Numbered from the stretch's first letter, positions 5,612 to 13,985 are shown. The stretch is DNA of 15,007 bases from CAYJRR01 sp964372275 [NCBI: uncultured bacterium] (GCA_964372275.1 CAYJRR010000110.1:1-15007), one strand, 5' to 3'. Program-made: numbers and translations. The notes: generated by a model not told the origin, from the sequence alone.

Positions 5612-7333
5612 GTGGCGCCGACCGCCATCGCGTTTCTGCTGCCTCTCGCGCTCTACCTATCCACCGCCACGCGCACCCTCCAGGGCGGCGATACCGCCGA
5701 GTTCGCGCTCGTCGGAGCCGTCGGAGGCGTTCCCCATCCACCGGGCTATCCGCTCTACGCGGTTCTCGCGCGCCTCGCGGTCGCCACCCTTCCCGGACCG
5801 CCGGCGGGAAGCGTCGCGGTCGTTTCCGCGGTCTGCGCCGCCGCGGCGGTCGCCGTGCTGTTCGCGGCGCTTCTCCGGTTGACCGGCAACCGGATCGCGG
5901 CCTTCGCGTCGGCGCTCCTCTTCACCGTCTCGCCGGTGCAATGGAAGATGGCCGGCGTGCCCGAGGTGTTCGCCCTCGCCTCGCTCGGCGCCGCGGCGAC
6001 GCTCCTGGCGGCGGCCCGGCTCGCCGCGAGCGACTCCGCGAGCGAGCGCGCGCGCGCGCTCGCGGCCGGCGTCACCTTCGGGCTGTCGCTCGCCTGCCAC
6101 GCCACGCTCGTCCTCCTTCTGCCGCTCGTCGTGTGGGCGGTCCTCGCCGCCCCGAGGACGCGGGCGTGGCGACCGACCGCTCGGCGCATCGCGTGGGTCG
6201 GTCTCGGCCTCGGAGCCGGGCTCCTCGCCTACCTCTATCTTCCGCTCGCGGCCTCGCTCGCCGGAGACGACGCCTGGATCTGGGGGGAGCCCGACCGACT
6301 CGGCGGTCTGTTCCGCCACCTCCTGCGCGCCGACTACGGAACGTTTCGCCTGGCGCCGAGCGACCGGGGCGCCGACGCCGGGGCGCAGGTGGCCGCGGTG
6401 CTCGGGTCGCTGGGGCCCGCCTTCCTCTGGATCCCGTGCGCCGTCGGCCTCGGCGGGATGTTCGTCGGCTACCGCCGGCAGCCCGACGCGTTCGCGGCGC
6501 TCCTCGTGGCGTTCGCGCTCGCCGGCGTCGCGCTGCCGTCCCGTTTCAACCTGCCGGAGACGGCGATCGCCGCCGAGGTCGCGGAACGGTTCCGCCTCCT
6601 GCCGCACCTCCTGTTCGCGGTGCCGGTGGCGTTCGGCGCCGCGTGGATCCACGAACGGATCGGGGTCGTCGCGGCCCCCGCCCTGCTCCTCGCGCCCCTC
6701 GCCGCGCTTCCGCGCGGCTGGGCCGGAGCCGACTGGCGGAGCGATCCGACGATCGAGCGCTACTTCGCGGCGGCGATCGAGGCGCTCCCCGACGGCGCCG
6801 TCGTGCTCTGCCAAGGGGATCCGTGCCTGCCGGGCGTCCGCTACGTGAGCCGCGTCGTCGGCCATCGACAGGTCGACGTCGTCGACGTCCACCTGCTGCG
6901 CCTGCGCTGGTATCACGACCGGACGGCGCGCCAGATCCCGGAGCTGGCGGACCTCCCCTTCGACGCCGAGCGGACGCCGCTGAAGACGATCGCCACCCGC
7001 GTGGCGGAGCGCCGCCCGACCTACGCCAACCTGCTGGTCGCGATGCAGCTGATCGGCGTCGTGCCGACCCAGCCGGAGGGGCTGTTGTTTCGCGTCCTCG
7101 CCGAGGGGGCCGACCCTGCTCCGCCGAACGCGATCGAAGCGAGCGTATTCCGCGCCACCCAGCGCCTCGGTCCCCTGCCATCACGCCCGGTCGACGCCTG
7201 GAGCGCGGCCTTCCGCGAATCGGCGGCCCTCTCGTGGCGCGCAGTCGCCTCGCGCTGGGAGCGAAGCGGCGACCCGGAACGCGCCGCCGCCGCGCGTGCA
7301 CGCGCCGACACGCTCTCCCCGAACAGACGCTAG
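5612..7333 (+). CDS. DUF2723 family polytopic glycosyltransferase (TMEM260-like)
   Basis: The 573-residue membrane protein starts with a hydrophobic helix followed by LQGGDTAEF and GGVPHPPGYPLY (residues 23-48), the hallmark of DUF2723 proteins (PF11028). That group includes human TMEM260, a protein O-mannosyltransferase, and bacterial homologues that probably use a lipid-linked sugar. Asp27 and Glu30 in the first outer loop are the likely catalytic acids. Roughly ten membrane segments extend to about residue 380, including FASALLFTVSPVQWKMAG, which resembles the next conserved loop. A soluble C-terminal domain (about 385-573) follows, with a Cys pair in LCQGDPCLPG and an Ala-rich helical end. 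The start is GTG, with GGAGG a few bases upstream. It shares a CTAG stop with the convergent DUF4476 gene. The acceptor is unknown; the nearby secreted proteins are candidates only by position. Confidence 0.85.
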   Translation: MAPTAIAFLLPLALYLSTATRTLQGGDTAEFALVGAVGGVPHPPGYPLYAVLARLAVATLPGPPAGSVAVVSAVCAAAAVAVLFAALLRLTGNRIAAFASALLFTVSPVQWKMAGVPEVFALASLGAAATLLAAARLAASDSASERARALAAGVTFGLSLACHATLVLLLPLVVWAVLAAPRTRAWRPTARRIAWVGLGLGAGLLAYLYLPLAASLAGDDAWIWGEPDRLGGLFRHLLRADYGTFRLAPSDRGADAGAQVAAVLGSLGPAFLWIPCAVGLGGMFVGYRRQPDAFAALLVAFALAGVALPSRFNLPETAIAAEVAERFRLLPHLLFAVPVAFGAAWIHERIGVVAAPALLLAPLAALPRGWAGADWRSDPTIERYFAAAIEALPDGAVVLCQGDPCLPGVRYVSRVVGHRQVDVVDVHLLRLRWYHDRTARQIPELADLPFDAERTPLKTIATRVAERRPTYANLLVAMQLIGVVPTQPEGLLFRVLAEGADPAPPNAIEASVFRATQRLGPLPSRPVDAWSAAFRESAALSWRAVASRWERSGDPERAAAARARADTLSPNRR

Positions 7334-8094
7334 GGCGCGGACGCGGCGGCGGTGCGCTGGCGGAGTTTTTCGCGGTCGCTGCTGAAGGTGAGCTTGGAGT
7401 AGACCTTGATCCAGTTCTGGCGGTCGACGACGCGCGGGTAGAGGCTGGCGGCGGCCTCGACCTTGCCGCTGCCGAAGGAGAACAGCTCCATCACCGCGAT
7501 CACCTGGTCGACGGTGAACCACGCGTCCCGTGACGTCTCGAGGACGATCGCCAGCTGCCCCTTCTCGAACGATTCGGCGTCGATCGCCGCGAGGATGGTG
7601 GCGAACTCCGCCGGCGTGAGCGCCTGCGGCGCGAAGGGGAGCACCACCGCCCCCGCGAACGGCGGGATCGCCGAGACCGGCGGCGGCGTGATCACCATCC
7701 CCGGGTACGAGGCGACCGGCGGAACGGGCGGAACGGGAGGGACGGGCGGAACCGGCGGCACCGGCGGGACGGGCGGGAGCTGCGCGGGGGGCCGGACGAT
7801 GCCGACCAGCCCGCCGGCCGCGGACGGCGCGCGCGCCAGGTCGGCGCGCAGCCCTTCCAGATCGCGGCGCATCTCCGCCAGCCGCTCGCGGATCGCGCGA
7901 CGCCCCGCGCGGTCGCGGTTCCCTTCGTTGCGCTCCTCGATCAGCTCCAGGTCCTCGAGCAGCTGCCCGACGACCTGCGCGTGCGCCCGCCGGTCGACCA
8001 CCACCGGGTCGACCTCGTCGTGGTCGGCGCGCGCCGCCGCCGGGATCGAGAGGACTGCCAGCATCGCCATCGCCGCGGCCGCCCGGATCGTCAC
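7330..8094 (-). CDS. Secreted DUF4476 domain protein with a (Pro-Pro-Val)7 linker
   Basis: The start is GTG (8092-8094), chosen because AAGGAGG lies five bases upstream; the frame stays open beyond it. Residues 1-23 form a signal peptide (MAMLAVLSIPAAARA, cleavage after ARA), so the 254-residue product is exported. Residues about 36-88 are charged and heptad-like (LLEDLELIEERNEG, RLAEMRRDLEGLRADL), probably a coiled coil. A Pro-rich linker contains PPV seven times at 107-127. Residues about 160-248 match DUF4476 (PF14771): LTPAEFATIL, SFEKGQLAIVLE, FTVDQVIAVMELFSF, KVEAAASLYPRVVDRQNW. DUF4476 has no established biochemical role. It occurs in secreted proteins of Bacteroidota and Myxococcota. 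The linker probably separates the coil from the domain across the periplasm or cell surface. Confidence 0.85.
   Translation of the reverse strand: MTIRAAAAMAMLAVLSIPAAARADHDEVDPVVVDRRAHAQVVGQLLEDLELIEERNEGNRDRAGRRAIRERLAEMRRDLEGLRADLARAPSAAGGLVGIVRPPAQLPPVPPVPPVPPVPPVPPVPPVASYPGMVITPPPVSAIPPFAGAVVLPFAPQALTPAEFATILAAIDAESFEKGQLAIVLETSRDAWFTVDQVIAVMELFSFGSGKVEAAASLYPRVVDRQNWIKVYSKLTFSSDREKLRQRTAAASAP
7714..7776 (-). repeat. 9-bp tandem repeat encoding (PPV)7
   Basis: Seven copies of a 9-base unit (coding strand CCN CCN GTN) lie inside the DUF4476 gene. Third positions vary between copies while the amino acids do not, so the peptide repeat is being kept rather than being a fresh slippage product. 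Unit number could still vary between strains. Confidence 0.85.
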
Positions 8095-8197
8095 GCCTGC
8101 CTCCTTCTCGCTCGAGGCCCGTATGCGAGGGCCTCTCGAAGCGTCGGACGATACAATGGACGAAAGATTCGAGGACCGTCCCGCAGTCGAAACGACC
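8095..8197. promoter_or_regulatory. Divergent promoter region with a 7-bp inverted repeat
   Basis: The region lies between the minus-strand DUF4476 gene and the plus-strand lipoprotein gene and must hold both promoters, unless the lipoprotein starts at the upstream ATG at 8156. GAGGCCC (8114-8120) and GGGCCTC (8129-8135) form a perfect inverted repeat with an 8-base spacer, suited to a hairpin or a dimeric regulator. The DUF4476 ribosome binding site is at 8100-8106. No clear -35/-10 pair stands out. Confidence 0.35.
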
Positions 8198-8962
8198 GTG
8201 CCAACCACCCTCCGGAGCCCCACCGCCCCCCTCGTGGCCGCGGCCCTCCTCGCGGCCTGCGCCGAGGATCCGCGCGACCCGCTCCCCCCCTACGAGGGGT
8301 ACGAAGGGTCGTTCGAGTTGACCCGGGTCGTGACCACCCTCCCCGGGGAGTCGCCGTCCACCTTCCTCTTCGCCGAAGCGAGCTTCGAATACGCCGGCGA
8401 GACGCTCGATGCCGGCGGCTCGGTGGTGCTCGACGGCCCCGCGGGGGAGATCCGGCTCGTCCGGCGCCAGTTTCTGGGGAGGACCTTCTACCAGAAGGAC
8501 CCCGACGGTCCCGACATCCCGGCCTCGAAGTTCCTCGCCTCGTCGATCTACGCCGCGACCGTCGCCGGCTCGAAGGTCGACCACGGCGTTCCGTCGTTCA
8601 CCGCCGACGCGGCGATCGAGACCCCCGAATCACTGGTGCTCTCCGCCCCCGACCTCTCCTCGGGGTTGGTGTCGCTCGACGGGACCTCCTCGCTCCTCGT
8701 CACCTGGAACCCGAGCACGGCCGACTACGTCGACATCCACCTGATCGTCTCGTCCGGCGGCGTAGCGCAGGTGGCGAGCTTCCGGTCGATCGACGACGGC
8801 GACTACGAGGTCCCGGACTTCCGCGTAGCCGAGCTGCCGGTCGGCGACGGCAGTTTCAGCGTGGTGCGCGTCGTCGAGACCGCGTTCGCGCTTCCGGGCG
8901 GCGGTTCGGCGGAGGGGATCGGCGGCGACGCCGTCTCCTGCAAGCTGACGAGAACGCCATGA
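8198..8962 (+). CDS. Lipoprotein of unknown function, 254 aa
   Basis: Read from the in-frame GTG, the N-terminus is a short signal sequence with lipobox LLAAC (Cys21), giving a lipid-anchored exported protein. An in-frame ATG at 8156 would add 14 mostly charged residues before the signal. The GTG gives a more normal signal peptide, but neither start has a good ribosome binding site. The mature part is acidic and beta-rich. Residues about 30-130 form one region (FELTRVVTTLPGE, EIRLVRRQFLG). Residues about 140-254 look like an immunoglobulin- or fibronectin-type sandwich (SSLLVTWNPSTADYVDIHLIVSS, ELPVGDGSFSVVRVV). I recognise no named family. A second lipoprotein gene begins 71 bases downstream on the same strand, and the two may be co-transcribed. 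Confidence 0.75.
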   Translation: MPTTLRSPTAPLVAAALLAACAEDPRDPLPPYEGYEGSFELTRVVTTLPGESPSTFLFAEASFEYAGETLDAGGSVVLDGPAGEIRLVRRQFLGRTFYQKDPDGPDIPASKFLASSIYAATVAGSKVDHGVPSFTADAAIETPESLVLSAPDLSSGLVSLDGTSSLLVTWNPSTADYVDIHLIVSSGGVAQVASFRSIDDGDYEVPDFRVAELPVGDGSFSVVRVVETAFALPGGGSAEGIGGDAVSCKLTRTP

Positions 8963-9033
8963 CCCTCGTGGCCGGCAGAACGTGCCGTGCGCGCTCGCCT
9001 CGGGCCGGCGGTTCGCGGTATCGTGAGGGGACG

Positions 9034-10974
9034 ATGCGACCGGCGGCCACGTGGTCTCTTGCGGCGGTGCTGTGGGCCGTCGGCGCCGGCGGGTGCGGAA
9101 CGCGGGGACCCCGCGGACCGTCGGGAGATCCGGGCGGACCGGCCCCCCATTTGACGTCGATCGACCCGTCCGCCGGCTCGTCGCACACGCTCTTCACCGT
9201 CCGCGGGGAGGAGCTGGGGGAGGACCTCGACAAGCTCACCGTCTGGTTCGACGGGCGGGAGGCGACCGTCGTCTCCGCGACATCCGGGCGGCTGGTCGTC
9301 ACCGGCGGGTTCGAGCCGGTCGACGAATCGATCGCCGTCTCGGTGACGGTCGAGCGCGACGGGCGCCTCTCCAACGCGCTCGCGGTGACCGCCCATCCCG
9401 ACGGCAGCGTGCGCCCATGGGGTGGCGCCGCGAAGGTGTTCGGCACCCCCGATTCGATCGCCGTCGTCGGGACGGGGCTGCACGTCGTCGACAGCGATCG
9501 CGGTCTGTTCACGCAGGACCTGGGGAACGGCGCGATCACCACCCGCGCGCGCAACGACCGGGACGGCTTCGGCGCGCTCCAAGGGGTCTTTGCCGGCCCG
9601 GGCGGCGCGCTCTACGCCTCCGACCAGGTCGAGCTCGGAGCAAACCGCCTCTTCCGTCTCGATCCCGACGGCTGGCGGCTCGTCGCCCAGCTCTCGCAGC
9701 CGCTGGTGGCGATGCCGTACGACCCCGACGGCCGGCTCTATCTGGTCTACGCCACGACGGTGCAGCGGCTCCTCGCCAATGGGAACCTCGACGGGACGTT
9801 CTCGGCGACGTTGCCGGCGGCCGCCGGCGGGGCGGTCTTCCAGGCGGGGCTGCTCTTCGTCAGCATCCCGACGCAGAACAAGATCGTGAAGGTGGCGAGC
9901 GACACCGGCGCCGTGACCAACCACGCCACCCTGGCAATGAACCTCCCGCGCGCGATGGACGGCGACGGCACGAACCTCTACGTCGCCGACACGACCGGTC
10001 TGCTGCACGTCGACGCCGGTGGCACCGTCTCCGTCTACTCCACCGTCGACCTCGATCCGCTCGCCTACGACGACGTGCGGCAGTTGGTGCGGCGTTCGGG
10101 GGGCGAGCTGGTGCTTTCGCAGCCCGACCAGCGGCTCGTCCTCCAGCTCGAGGGCCAGGCGTCGGGCTCGGTCCTGGCGTCGGGGATCGTGCAGGCGACG
10201 GCGCTCGTCTACGCCGGCGAGGAGTTGCTGGTGACCGACACCGGTCTCGGCTGCTGGGAGACGCCGGCCGGCACGCCGCAGGGGGTCGTCCTGGCCCTTT
10301 TGCGCGACGGTTCGGTCCGGCGGGTGACGACCCAGGCCTGCGTTCGATCCGGGCTCTCCCCCGCCGGCGAAGGGTTCGCCGCCTTCACCGACTCGCCGAC
10401 CTCGCGCGTGGCGCGGATCGACCTCGCCACCGGCAGCGTCACCGTGCTCGCCGACGCCGACGACGGGATCCGGGTCCCGCTCGCCGTCGACGCCGACGGA
10501 GGGGGGAACCTCTTCGTCGCCGACTTCGACACGACGGAGACGGTCGGCGCGATCACCCGCATCGCCGCCAACGGCGGGGTCACGCGGGACTTCGCCCTCT
10601 CGACCGGAACGGTCCCCAATTCACTCCGGATCTCCGGCGACGAGATCTACATGACCGACTCCGCCGACGGCGGCGTCTTCTCGGTCCCGGTCGTCTCCGG
10701 AGGCCCGTTCCAATCGGTGGTGACGGCGGCCGCGTTTCCGATCTCCTACACCGGAGGCTTGAGCCCCGACGGCGCCGGCGGGATCTACCTCTCCGACTTC
10801 ATCCTCTCCGGCCAAGTCCACCACGTGAGCGCCGACGGCGACCTCCGCTCCGTCACGTCCATCACCTCCTCCGACTTCCGCCCCGGCGCACTCGCCTACG
10901 ACCCCTCGACCGGCGACGTCCTCTTCGGAAACGAAGGCTCCGCCGAAGAGTTCCTCGGCGCGGTGATGCCGTAG
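9034..10974 (+). CDS. Lipoprotein with IPT/TIG domain and NHL-like beta-propeller, 646 aa
   Basis: The ATG is preceded by GAGGGG. The signal peptide ends at GAGGC (Cys21), a slightly unusual lipobox with Ala at -3. A Gly/Pro-rich linker leads to an IPT/TIG Ig-like domain at about 38-114 (PHLTSIDPSAGSSHTLFTVRG, then LTVWFDGREATVVSA). Residues about 120-646 consist of repeating beta-strand blades such as GGALYASDQVELGANRLFRL, DGTNLYVADTTGLLHVD and GGNLFVADFDTTETVGAITRI, the pattern of NHL or SMP-30-type propellers. Proteins with this layout are surface- or periplasm-anchored binding proteins in Myxococcota and relatives. The ligand cannot be inferred. Two cysteines (GCWETP, QACVRSG) in one blade may form a disulfide. 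The downstream gap holds a large inverted repeat. Confidence 0.8.
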   Translation: MRPAATWSLAAVLWAVGAGGCGTRGPRGPSGDPGGPAPHLTSIDPSAGSSHTLFTVRGEELGEDLDKLTVWFDGREATVVSATSGRLVVTGGFEPVDESIAVSVTVERDGRLSNALAVTAHPDGSVRPWGGAAKVFGTPDSIAVVGTGLHVVDSDRGLFTQDLGNGAITTRARNDRDGFGALQGVFAGPGGALYASDQVELGANRLFRLDPDGWRLVAQLSQPLVAMPYDPDGRLYLVYATTVQRLLANGNLDGTFSATLPAAAGGAVFQAGLLFVSIPTQNKIVKVASDTGAVTNHATLAMNLPRAMDGDGTNLYVADTTGLLHVDAGGTVSVYSTVDLDPLAYDDVRQLVRRSGGELVLSQPDQRLVLQLEGQASGSVLASGIVQATALVYAGEELLVTDTGLGCWETPAGTPQGVVLALLRDGSVRRVTTQACVRSGLSPAGEGFAAFTDSPTSRVARIDLATGSVTVLADADDGIRVPLAVDADGGGNLFVADFDTTETVGAITRIAANGGVTRDFALSTGTVPNSLRISGDEIYMTDSADGGVFSVPVVSGGPFQSVVTAAAFPISYTGGLSPDGAGGIYLSDFILSGQVHHVSADGDLRSVTSITSSDFRPGALAYDPSTGDVLFGNEGSAEEFLGAVMP

Positions 10975-11252
10975 CCGGCGGCTGGGCGACTCACAAACTC
11001 GAATCGGCCCCGCGCGCTATCCAAGCGCTCAATAGACACACGTCGGCGGCGCGGAAGGGCGCCCTGCGATGCGCTGGCTGGGGCGCGAGGGGGTGTTTCC
11101 CGGCGCGCGCAGGCGGAGCAAGCCGACAGCCTCCCGTCGGTCAGGCCGCTGGTTTCCCCCCGGGGTCGCCCGCAGCGTAGCCGAGCACGGCGGGAAATCT
11201 CCCCTCGCGCCCATGCCCGAGCGCTTCGAAGGGGGCGTCCTTCCGCGGTCCG
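10975..11252. other. Convergent intergenic region occupied by a structured element
   Basis: The gap separates the beta-propeller lipoprotein gene from the minus-strand kinase gene. The first ~75 bases are comparatively AT-rich and featureless. The rest is a long imperfect inverted repeat. No ORF here resembles a protein, and there is no U-tract typical of an intrinsic terminator. Confidence 0.6.
11051..11246. repeat. ~196-bp imperfect inverted repeat, structured intergenic element
   Basis: Outer arms GCGGAAGGGCGCCC (11051-11064) and GGGCGTCCTTCCGC (11233-11246) pair at 13 of 14 positions, the exception being a G-T wobble. Inner arms at 11081-11101 (GGGCGCGAGGGGGTGTTTCC plus C) and 11192-11212 pair at 18 of 21, and two of the three mismatches are G-U wobbles in plus-strand RNA. 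The ~90-base interior contains smaller hairpins, such as CCGAC (11123-11127) with GTCGG (11136-11140) enclosed by GCGG (11113-11116) with CCGC (11146-11149). The right arm begins six bases after the kinase stop. It could be a bidirectional terminator, a dispersed REP/MITE-type repeat or a structured RNA. Confidence 0.65.
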
Positions 11253-13985
11253 CTACTCGTCGCGGGTCAGCGAGTCGGCGGTCTTCGGGTCGTAGTCGCG
11301 CTTCACCTTTCGCGCGAAGCGGAAGAGGCGGACGATTCCGTCCAGCATGCCGGTCACGATCGGGCGGATCCAGGCGCTCAAGCGGCGGAAGTCGTCGGCG
11401 AAGCCGCGGATCTGCGGGGCCACCGCGGCGCGCGCGCGGTCGAGCCGCTCCTGCTGGCGTTCGCTCAAGACCTGCGGCTTGCGGATCACCGGCGAGTACA
11501 TCTGGCTGCCGACCAGGTTCTGGCGGTGCGTCGAGACCCCGGGCGCTCCGCCGATCCCCTTCTCGGTCAGCGTGCGGACCGTCTCCAGGAGGTAGAGCGG
11601 GTTGCCGCGCGCACGCAGGCGCAGGTGGTCGGCCAGCTCCTTGGAGAGCGTCGCGAGCTGCATCCGCTCCATCGCGATCTTGAGCACCGACGCGTCGTCG
11701 AGGGGCCCGAGCGGTATCTCCTCCATCCCGCGCCGCGCTTTGAGCCAGCCGTCGCCGACGTCGCTCCGCGCCGTCACCATCACCAGCAGCCGTTCCTGCT
11801 TCAGGCGATCGATCACCTCGCCGACCACGCGCCGTGTCGGCTCGTCGGCCCAATGGACGTCCTCGATCACCAGGACCAGCAGGCGTCCCCCCGTCGCCAT
11901 CGCCGACAGGAGTTCGTGGAGACCGCGCGCAATCGCCGTCAACTGGTCGGCGGAGATCGCCCGGGCGCCGCCGTAGAGGGGCTTGAGCGTGGCGGGAAGG
12001 CTGGGGGCCAGGTTCAGCTCGGCGATCTGCCGCTCGAGCCGGGTGGAGATCGCCTCGCGCCCGGCACCATCCGGAAGACCTAGCAGATCGCGGAGCAGGT
12101 CCTGGAAGACGCTGAAGGCGACCTGCCGCCCCGCGGCGACGCACCGCCCGATCACCACCGACGCCTTGCGGCCGGCGGCCTGCCGCAGGATCTCGTGTAC
12201 CAGGTGGCTCTTGCCGATCCCGGCGGTGCCGGTCAGCGCGACGGCGCGCGCGCCGGCCCCTCCGGCGACCGCCTCCAACGCGCCCGAGAGCCGGCGCATC
12301 TCGGCGTCGCGCCCCACGGTGCCGATCAGCGCCCGGTGCTTGGCGCTCGGCCGATCGAGGGGCTTGGCCGACCGGATCGGCGCGAAGGCGACCGAGCCGT
12401 CGGCGTCGGCGACCCGCCGCAGCACGTAGCCGTCGACGATCGACTTGGAGGTCGCCTCGTCGACCAGGACGCCGACCCCCTCCGCGCGCTGCGCCAGCCG
12501 CTCCGCCAGGCGCATCACCTGGGCCAGCGTCTTTACCGAGGCCTGCGTCACGCCGCGCGAGACGGTCCCCGCGCAGACCCCGGAGGTCACGCGCAGGTCC
12601 CCCTCGCCGTCGCGCGCCAGGTCGACGACGCGCCGCGCCGTCTCCACCGCGCGGATCCGGTGGTCGACCTCGGCGCCGTCGGCGTCGAAGTAGGCGATCA
12701 GGGAGGCGTCGGTCCGCTGCTCGACGCGGCCGCCGCGATTCACGCACTCGTCCTCGACCTGCGCCAGGAACTGCCGGAGCGCCTGCTCCCCTTCGCGCCC
12801 GCCCGGCGCGGCGAAACGGAAGGCGGCGACGGCGAGGTCGAGCGCAGCCTCCGCCTCCCCCGCCGATTCGGTCGAGTCCAGATCGCTCGCGGCCGGGGGG
12901 CGGGCCGCCCCGCCTCGCGCGCGGGGCGGCGTCTCCGGCGGCCCGGACTTCGCCTGCAACGCGCGCTGCGCCAGCGAGCCGGCGGGGAGTGGGGACCCGG
13001 TCGCGGTGCTGGTGGTCTCCGGCTCGCGCGGGAAGACGGACTGCATGAACCGCGCGAGCGCGGTCGAGTCGGGCCGGATGTCGGACTCGGACTCGCGCAT
13101 CGAGACGAGGACCGCGCCGAGGCGATCGCAGAACTGGCCGGTCTCCTGGAAGCGCCTCTCCGGCTCCCGCGCCAACGCCGTCTCGATCACCTCTTCGAGC
13201 GCCCGCGGCACGTGCGGGTTCACCTTGCGGGGCGGCTCGTGCTGGGCGGCCTTCACCTTCTCCAGGATCTCCAAGTCGTTCTTGCCGCGGAACGGCCGGA
13301 CGCCCGTCACCAGCTCGTAGAGGATGATCCCGCAGGAGAAGATGTCGCTGCGGAAGTCGACCTCCTCCCCGCGCGCCTGCTGCGGGCTCATGTAGCTGTA
13401 CTTCCCCTTCAGCGTCCCGATCTGCGTCCGCGACTGCTTGCTCTTGGACTTGGCGATGCCGAAGTCCATCAGCTTCACGTTGCCGATGTGGCTGATCATC
13501 ACGTTCGCCGGGGAGATGTCCCGGTGAACGATGTTCATCGGCTTGCCCGTCGCCGGATCGATCCGCCGGTGGGCGTAGTCCAGCCCGCGCAGCACCTCGG
13601 CGACCACGAAGACCGACAGCTCCATCGGGATCGGGATCCGCTTGAAGTGGCACTCGCGGAGCACCGAGAGGAGATCGGCCCCCTCGATGTACTCCATGAC
13701 GATGAAGTACTCGCCATCGACCTGGCCGAAGTCGAAGGTCTGGACCAGGTTGACGTGGGAGAGGGCCATCGACACCCGCGCCTCGTCGGAGAACATGCGG
13801 GTGAACTCCTCGTCCCCGGTGAACTGGGGGAGGATCCGCTTCACGATCACGACCTTCTCGATCCCGCCGAACGTCTCGTACTTGGCCTTGAACACCTCGG
13901 CCATCCCGCCGGTGGCGATCTTCTCGACCAACTGGTAGCGGCCGAGGAAGGCCGACTTGCCCGGCGGGATCTGGGCGCCTTTCAC
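11253..13985 (-). CDS. Multidomain Ser/Thr protein kinase with degenerate nucleotidyl-cyclase domain and AAA-type ATPase, 910 aa
   Basis: Numbering is from the GTG at 13985; a TTG one codon earlier is an alternative, and neither has a strong ribosome binding site. Residues about 15-295 are a Hanks-type kinase with a Gly-rich loop (TGGMAEVFKA), Lys49, HRDISPANV at 154-162, DFGIAK at 174-179 and MSPQQ, so it should be active. A Pro/Ala/Ser linker spans 320-380. Residues about 380-540 resemble a class III cyclase domain (GGRVEQRTDASLIAYF, VTSGVCAGTVSRG, AERLAQRAEGVGVLVDEAT), but the first metal-binding Asp is missing and GDG is TDA, so catalysis is unlikely. Residues about 555-810 hold an ATPase with Walker A GTAGIGKS (586-593) and Walker B LLVLVIED (702-709). 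The TPR tail common in such proteins is absent. The C-terminus is a basic-amphipathic helix. It lies seven bases downstream of the FHA-GGDEF gene. Confidence 0.9.
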   Translation of the reverse strand: MKGAQIPPGKSAFLGRYQLVEKIATGGMAEVFKAKYETFGGIEKVVIVKRILPQFTGDEEFTRMFSDEARVSMALSHVNLVQTFDFGQVDGEYFIVMEYIEGADLLSVLRECHFKRIPIPMELSVFVVAEVLRGLDYAHRRIDPATGKPMNIVHRDISPANVMISHIGNVKLMDFGIAKSKSKQSRTQIGTLKGKYSYMSPQQARGEEVDFRSDIFSCGIILYELVTGVRPFRGKNDLEILEKVKAAQHEPPRKVNPHVPRALEEVIETALAREPERRFQETGQFCDRLGAVLVSMRESESDIRPDSTALARFMQSVFPREPETTSTATGSPLPAGSLAQRALQAKSGPPETPPRARGGAARPPAASDLDSTESAGEAEAALDLAVAAFRFAAPGGREGEQALRQFLAQVEDECVNRGGRVEQRTDASLIAYFDADGAEVDHRIRAVETARRVVDLARDGEGDLRVTSGVCAGTVSRGVTQASVKTLAQVMRLAERLAQRAEGVGVLVDEATSKSIVDGYVLRRVADADGSVAFAPIRSAKPLDRPSAKHRALIGTVGRDAEMRRLSGALEAVAGGAGARAVALTGTAGIGKSHLVHEILRQAAGRKASVVIGRCVAAGRQVAFSVFQDLLRDLLGLPDGAGREAISTRLERQIAELNLAPSLPATLKPLYGGARAISADQLTAIARGLHELLSAMATGGRLLVLVIEDVHWADEPTRRVVGEVIDRLKQERLLVMVTARSDVGDGWLKARRGMEEIPLGPLDDASVLKIAMERMQLATLSKELADHLRLRARGNPLYLLETVRTLTEKGIGGAPGVSTHRQNLVGSQMYSPVIRKPQVLSERQQERLDRARAAVAPQIRGFADDFRRLSAWIRPIVTGMLDGIVRLFRFARKVKRDYDPKTADSLTRDE

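Noticed and set aside
7714-7776. Tandem repeat as a CRISPR-like array
   Set aside because: Units are 9 bases with no spacers and lie in frame inside a gene.
7463-8155. Upstream extension of the first lipoprotein frame
   Set aside because: Antisense to the DUF4476 gene. Its Gly-Gly-Thr repeats are the complement of the PPV repeat.
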